From an uncultured Anaerovibrio sp. (GTDB taxonomy: Bacteria > Bacillota > Negativicutes > Selenomonadales > Selenomonadaceae), in the NCBI GenBank assembly GCA_900768695.1, contig CAAGDY010000221.1, positions 1 through 7,772 of the forward strand: 7,772 bases of DNA, read 5' to 3'. The position numbers and the translations under genes are program-made. The notes beneath the pieces are model-generated. The model was not told the DNA's origin, did not search any database, and was given only the letters and a program-made list of their open reading frames with translations. Numbering within the stretch: position 1 is the first letter of the stretch; each line of letters begins with the position of its first letter. Of this stretch, positions 4,763-7,772 are shown in pieces.

Positions 4763-7453
4763 ATGGACGAAGGCACAACTCCTGTACCGTGGCACTCAAA
4801 AACAACAAATGAGGTTATGCAGCTTCTTCATACTTCGGCAGACGGATTGAGTGATGCCGAAGCCTCAAAGCGGTTGACTGCTTTGGGCAAAAATGTGCTC
4901 CACGAAAGGAAAAAGAAAAGTATAGCAAAAATGTTGGTGGAGCAGATTTCTGATGTAATGGTGCTCATCTTACTGGGAGCAGCTTTGCTATCCATGGTAT
5001 TGGGTGAGTGGACGGAAGCGATCGTTATTCTCACGATTATCGTCATCGATGCGGTAATTGGAGTGGTACAGGAGATAAAAGCTGCCAATGCGCTGGAGGC
5101 GCTGAAGGGAATGAGTGCGCCTACCGCCTGTGTCCTGCGCAATGGTGAGGACAGCATTGTTCCTGTCAGTGAACTTGTCCCAGGAGATATTGTCCGGCTG
5201 GAGGACGGTGCTATTGTTCCGGCAGATATTCGTATTTTGGAAGAAAACCGCCTGTCCGTTCAGGAGGCCTCTCTCACCGGTGAATCTGTGCCGGTAGAAA
5301 AGGACAGCGACACCATCTTACCGGAAAATGCCCCGTTGGGTGACCGGTGTAATATGGCCTATACCTCCTCAATTGTTATGTATGGCAACGCAACAGGTGT
5401 TGTTGTGGAAACGGGCATGAACACAGAGCTGGGCAAGATTGCCGGCCTTCTCGACCAGCAGGATGAATTGGATACCCCCCTGAAGCGGCAACTCAATGCG
5501 GTTGGAAAAAAGCTGAGCCTGGTCGGATTGATTGTCTGCATTGTCATTTTCGTTATTGGCTCTCTGTATGGAAGAGACTGGCTTCCCCTGCTTATGACAG
5601 CGGTATCGCTGGCCATTTCCATCATTCCCGAAGGGCTTCCTGCAACAGCCACTATTGTGATGGCCCTGGGCGTGCAGCGTATGGCACAACAAAATGCAAT
5701 CATTAGAAAGCTACCTGCCGTAGAAACCTTGGGCAGCGCAACGGTAATTTGTTGTGATAAAACCGGAACGCTGACACAAAACCGCATGACTGTTACCCAT
5801 ATTGCCACGAGTCAGGATTTTGCATCTGGTCATGCCCGCTCAGTCGAGGATGATCGAGGGCAGTCAAGGCTCTGCAATGACATGCTCAATGCTGCGTTGC
5901 TGTGTAATCATGCTTCTGAAGACCCTGACCGCCCGGGAGAATTCATTGGTGATCCCACAGAAGCAGCATTGATATCCATGGGCACCCGGCACGGATGGAA
6001 CAAAGAAAAACTGGAAAACGAGATGCCCCGTGTTTTTGAACAGCCTTTTGACTCCATTCGGAAGCGTATGACAACAGTGCATCAAGTAGGCGATACTATC
6101 ATCGCCTACACCAAAGGCGCCGTGGAAGAAATGCTTCCCCTCTGTACTTATATTAAGACTACAGATGGGACACGGAAGATTACCGAGCAGGACAAGGAGC
6201 AGATTCTCAAATTATGCATGGATATGTCCAGTGAGGCCCTTCGTGTTTTGGGATTCGCCAAACGGAGATTAGATCGTATCCCGCAAAATGAAAATGAGAA
6301 TGTAGAGGAAAATCTTACTTTCCTCGGCATGACAGGTATGATCGATCCGCCTCGTACAGAAGTGATTCAGGCTGTCCAGACCTGCCACAAAGCTGGCGTT
6401 CGTGTCATTATGATTACCGGTGACCACAAGACTACCGCAACGAGGATCGCCCAGCAGCTTCACATCTTTCAAGATGGAAATACGGTCATCACCGGTGCTG
6501 AATTAGATGAAATGACGCAGGAACAACTGAATGAGGCCGTAAAAACTGCCACTGTATTCGCCCGGGTTTCTCCTTCAGATAAGCTCCGGATAATTAAGGC
6601 ACTTCAGAACAACGGAGAAGTGACCGCAATGACAGGCGACGGCGTCAATGATTCTCCGGCACTGATGGCGGCGGATATCGGAATTGCCATGGGCAAGACT
6701 GGCACAGATGTCGCAAAGGATGCGGCAGATATGATCTTGACGGATGACAATTTCACCACCATCGAATATGCAATACGCGAAGGTCGCCGCATCTATCGTA
6801 ACATTCAAAAGGTGATCCAATTCCTGCTGGCCGGAAATGTTGCGGAGATCCTTACCCTGTTCATCGCAACGATATTCAACTGGGACGCGCCAATTCTTGC
6901 GGTACATATTCTGCTGGTCAATTTGATTACCGACACTCTGCCTGCCCTGGCCCTGGGCGTCGATCCAGCCAGCAAAAACATTATGCGCAGGCCACCTAAG
7001 CGAAACAAGTCTCTCTTTGATAATGGCCTTGTGGCAAGGGTATGCCTCCACGGCTGCTTCATTTCAGCTGCTACAATCGGCGCATTTCAAGTGGGATGTA
7101 AAACCGCCGGTTATGAGATCGGCATGACGATGGCCTTTCTGGTGCTGACGATATCTCAGCTGCTTCATTCGTTAAACCAGCGTTCCAACACAGAGTCAAT
7201 TTTCTCATCCGGGAATGGTCACAATCCATATCTGTTTACCACGGTTATGGCCTCTGGTGCAATCCTTGCCATGATTCTGTTGGTTCCCTACTTGCGAAAT
7301 GTATTCAGCCTTACGCTGCTAACACTCCATCAATGGTTCATTGTCGTTGGATTTTCCATCCTCCCACTTGTAGCTGTGGAGATCAGCAAAGGTATTCTGC
7401 GCCATCGGGAGAAACGTACAGTGCATTTTTGTGAGAACACAATCCATGTCTAA
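4763..7453 (+). CDS. Cation-translocating P-type ATPase, P2A calcium-type
   Basis: An 896-residue full-length pump. In order: N-terminal cation-ATPase domain (about 8-55); TM1-TM2 (about 62-103); actuator domain with TGES at 172-175; TM3 (about 251-270); TM4 with PEGLP (289-293, ligand E290); phosphorylation motif DKTGT with D332; nucleotide-binding KGA with K451; hinge TGDGVND at 624-630; TM5 with N692 and E695; TM6 with N720, T723 and D724; then a four-helix C-terminus. The set E290/N692/E695/N720/T723/D724 matches the Ca2+ ligands of SERCA/PMR1-type pumps, so ATP-driven Ca2+ export is the best reading. The position matching SERCA E908 in TM8 is Q799, as in one-calcium pumps. K+/Na+ or Mn2+ transport is less likely. 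It lies between two PLD-superfamily genes, with AGGAGG at its start and a 16-base gap to cls. Confidence 0.95.
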   Translation: MDEGTTPVPWHSKTTNEVMQLLHTSADGLSDAEASKRLTALGKNVLHERKKKSIAKMLVEQISDVMVLILLGAALLSMVLGEWTEAIVILTIIVIDAVIGVVQEIKAANALEALKGMSAPTACVLRNGEDSIVPVSELVPGDIVRLEDGAIVPADIRILEENRLSVQEASLTGESVPVEKDSDTILPENAPLGDRCNMAYTSSIVMYGNATGVVVETGMNTELGKIAGLLDQQDELDTPLKRQLNAVGKKLSLVGLIVCIVIFVIGSLYGRDWLPLLMTAVSLAISIIPEGLPATATIVMALGVQRMAQQNAIIRKLPAVETLGSATVICCDKTGTLTQNRMTVTHIATSQDFASGHARSVEDDRGQSRLCNDMLNAALLCNHASEDPDRPGEFIGDPTEAALISMGTRHGWNKEKLENEMPRVFEQPFDSIRKRMTTVHQVGDTIIAYTKGAVEEMLPLCTYIKTTDGTRKITEQDKEQILKLCMDMSSEALRVLGFAKRRLDRIPQNENENVEENLTFLGMTGMIDPPRTEVIQAVQTCHKAGVRVIMITGDHKTTATRIAQQLHIFQDGNTVITGAELDEMTQEQLNEAVKTATVFARVSPSDKLRIIKALQNNGEVTAMTGDGVNDSPALMAADIGIAMGKTGTDVAKDAADMILTDDNFTTIEYAIREGRRIYRNIQKVIQFLLAGNVAEILTLFIATIFNWDAPILAVHILLVNLITDTLPALALGVDPASKNIMRRPPKRNKSLFDNGLVARVCLHGCFISAATIGAFQVGCKTAGYEIGMTMAFLVLTISQLLHSLNQRSNTESIFSSGNGHNPYLFTTVMASGAILAMILLVPYLRNVFSLTLLTLHQWFIVVGFSILPLVAVEISKGILRHREKRTVHFCENTIHV

Positions 7454-7459
7454 AGGAGG
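7452..7459 (+). promoter_or_regulatory. Ribosome binding site of cardiolipin synthase, overlapping the ATPase stop
   Basis: AAAGGAGG starts inside the TAA stop of the ATPase (7451-7453) and lies 10 bases before ATG 7470. A near-ideal Shine-Dalgarno sharing bases with the upstream stop codon indicates a polycistronic message with likely translational coupling. Confidence 0.85.
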
Positions 7460-7469
7460 AACTGGCATT

Positions 7470-7772
7470 ATGAAACGGGCGTGGTTTCGGGAACTGCTGC
7501 GCAGGCGGATCGCCGTGATCCTGCTTCTGGTCTTGCAGGCGCTTTTTATCGCCTATGTCGTCAGCAGTGACAGCCTCATGGCCGAACTCGTCCGCATTCT
7601 GCTCCGTGTCCTCAGTGTCGTGATCGTGCTTCATGTAATCTCCCACAAGGACAAGGGCGCGAATAAAGTGGCATGGGTATTTTTGATCCTTTTGTTCCCG
7701 GTGTTTGGCGGAGCGTTTTACCTCCTCTATCACTTTCAATCCTCAACAAAGCGGTTCAGCAAGGCAATTGCC
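7470..7772 (+). CDS. cls: Cardiolipin synthase, N-terminal part (runs off right edge)
   Basis: The first 101 codons are visible and no stop is reached. The sequence begins with a basic segment (MKRAWFRELLRRR), then hydrophobic helices at about 14-31 and 37-57, then HKDKGANKVAWVFLILLFPVFG (59-80) leading into a third helix with YLLYHF (84-89). The pattern K-x-A-W-x(7)-P-x-x-G-x(3)-Y-L is the PLDc_N membrane domain of Firmicutes cardiolipin synthases, which join two phosphatidylglycerol molecules into cardiolipin plus glycerol. The two HKD catalytic motifs should follow beyond the window in a protein of roughly 500 residues. The start is supported by AAAGGAGG. The DNA turns noticeably more GC-rich at this gene than in the ATPase before it. 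Identity rests on the N-terminal domain only. Confidence 0.88.
   Translation, partial: MKRAWFRELLRRRIAVILLLVLQALFIAYVVSSDSLMAELVRILLRVLSVVIVLHVISHKDKGANKVAWVFLILLFPVFGGAFYLLYHFQSSTKRFSKAIA

Noticed and set aside
5359..5808. 149-codon minus-strand frame inside the ATPase gene
   Set aside because: It is antisense to the conserved TM3-TM4 and phosphorylation region of the pump; no ribosome binding site or family resemblance.
7383..7739. 118-codon minus-strand frame over the ATPase end and cls start
   Set aside because: Its translation is highly charged and low-complexity, and it lies opposite the recognisable PLDc_N membrane domain with its own strong ribosome binding site.

Overview
The window reads as a piece of a draft assembly from a Gram-positive anaerobe of the class Clostridia, probably a gut Oscillospiraceae/Ruminococcaceae-type bacterium. 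This rests on strong AGGAGG-type ribosome binding sites, mixed GC content, the radical SAM/SPASM and DegV (FakB-type) proteins, and a Firmicutes-style cardiolipin synthase N-terminus. The genus cannot be fixed from sequence reading alone. The first 20 bases are not genomic: they match the 3' end of the Illumina TruSeq universal adapter, so the genomic sequence starts at about base 21 and the left edge is probably a contig end.

Layout, all genes on the + strand. (1) 22-660: C-terminal part of a radical SAM enzyme with a SPASM-like cysteine domain, cut off by the contig end. (2) 661-783: spacer with a perfect 11-bp GC hairpin and two smaller hairpins. (3) 784-1644: DegV-family fatty-acid-binding protein. 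(4) 1645-1805: non-coding leader with a weak candidate promoter and two sets of overlapping inverted repeats, one running into the ribosome binding site of the next gene. (5) 1806-3239: sodium:solute symporter. (6) 3312-4730: membrane-anchored phospholipase D superfamily protein with two HKD motifs. (7) 4763-7453: P2A-type calcium-transporting ATPase. (8) 7470-7772: N-terminus of a cardiolipin synthase, running off the right edge.

Genes 6 to 8 are tightly packed (gaps of 32 and 16 bases, each with a strong Shine-Dalgarno sequence) and look like one transcription unit: two PLD-superfamily enzymes flanking a calcium pump. With the FakB-like protein upstream, the shared theme is membrane phospholipid supply and cation transport across that membrane. 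The functional link is inference.

No phage, insertion sequence, CRISPR array, tRNA or rRNA was seen. Nothing here clearly amounts to a wholly new system. The most checkable oddities are the adapter, the PLD/Ca-ATPase/Cls cluster, and the symmetric leader of the symporter gene.
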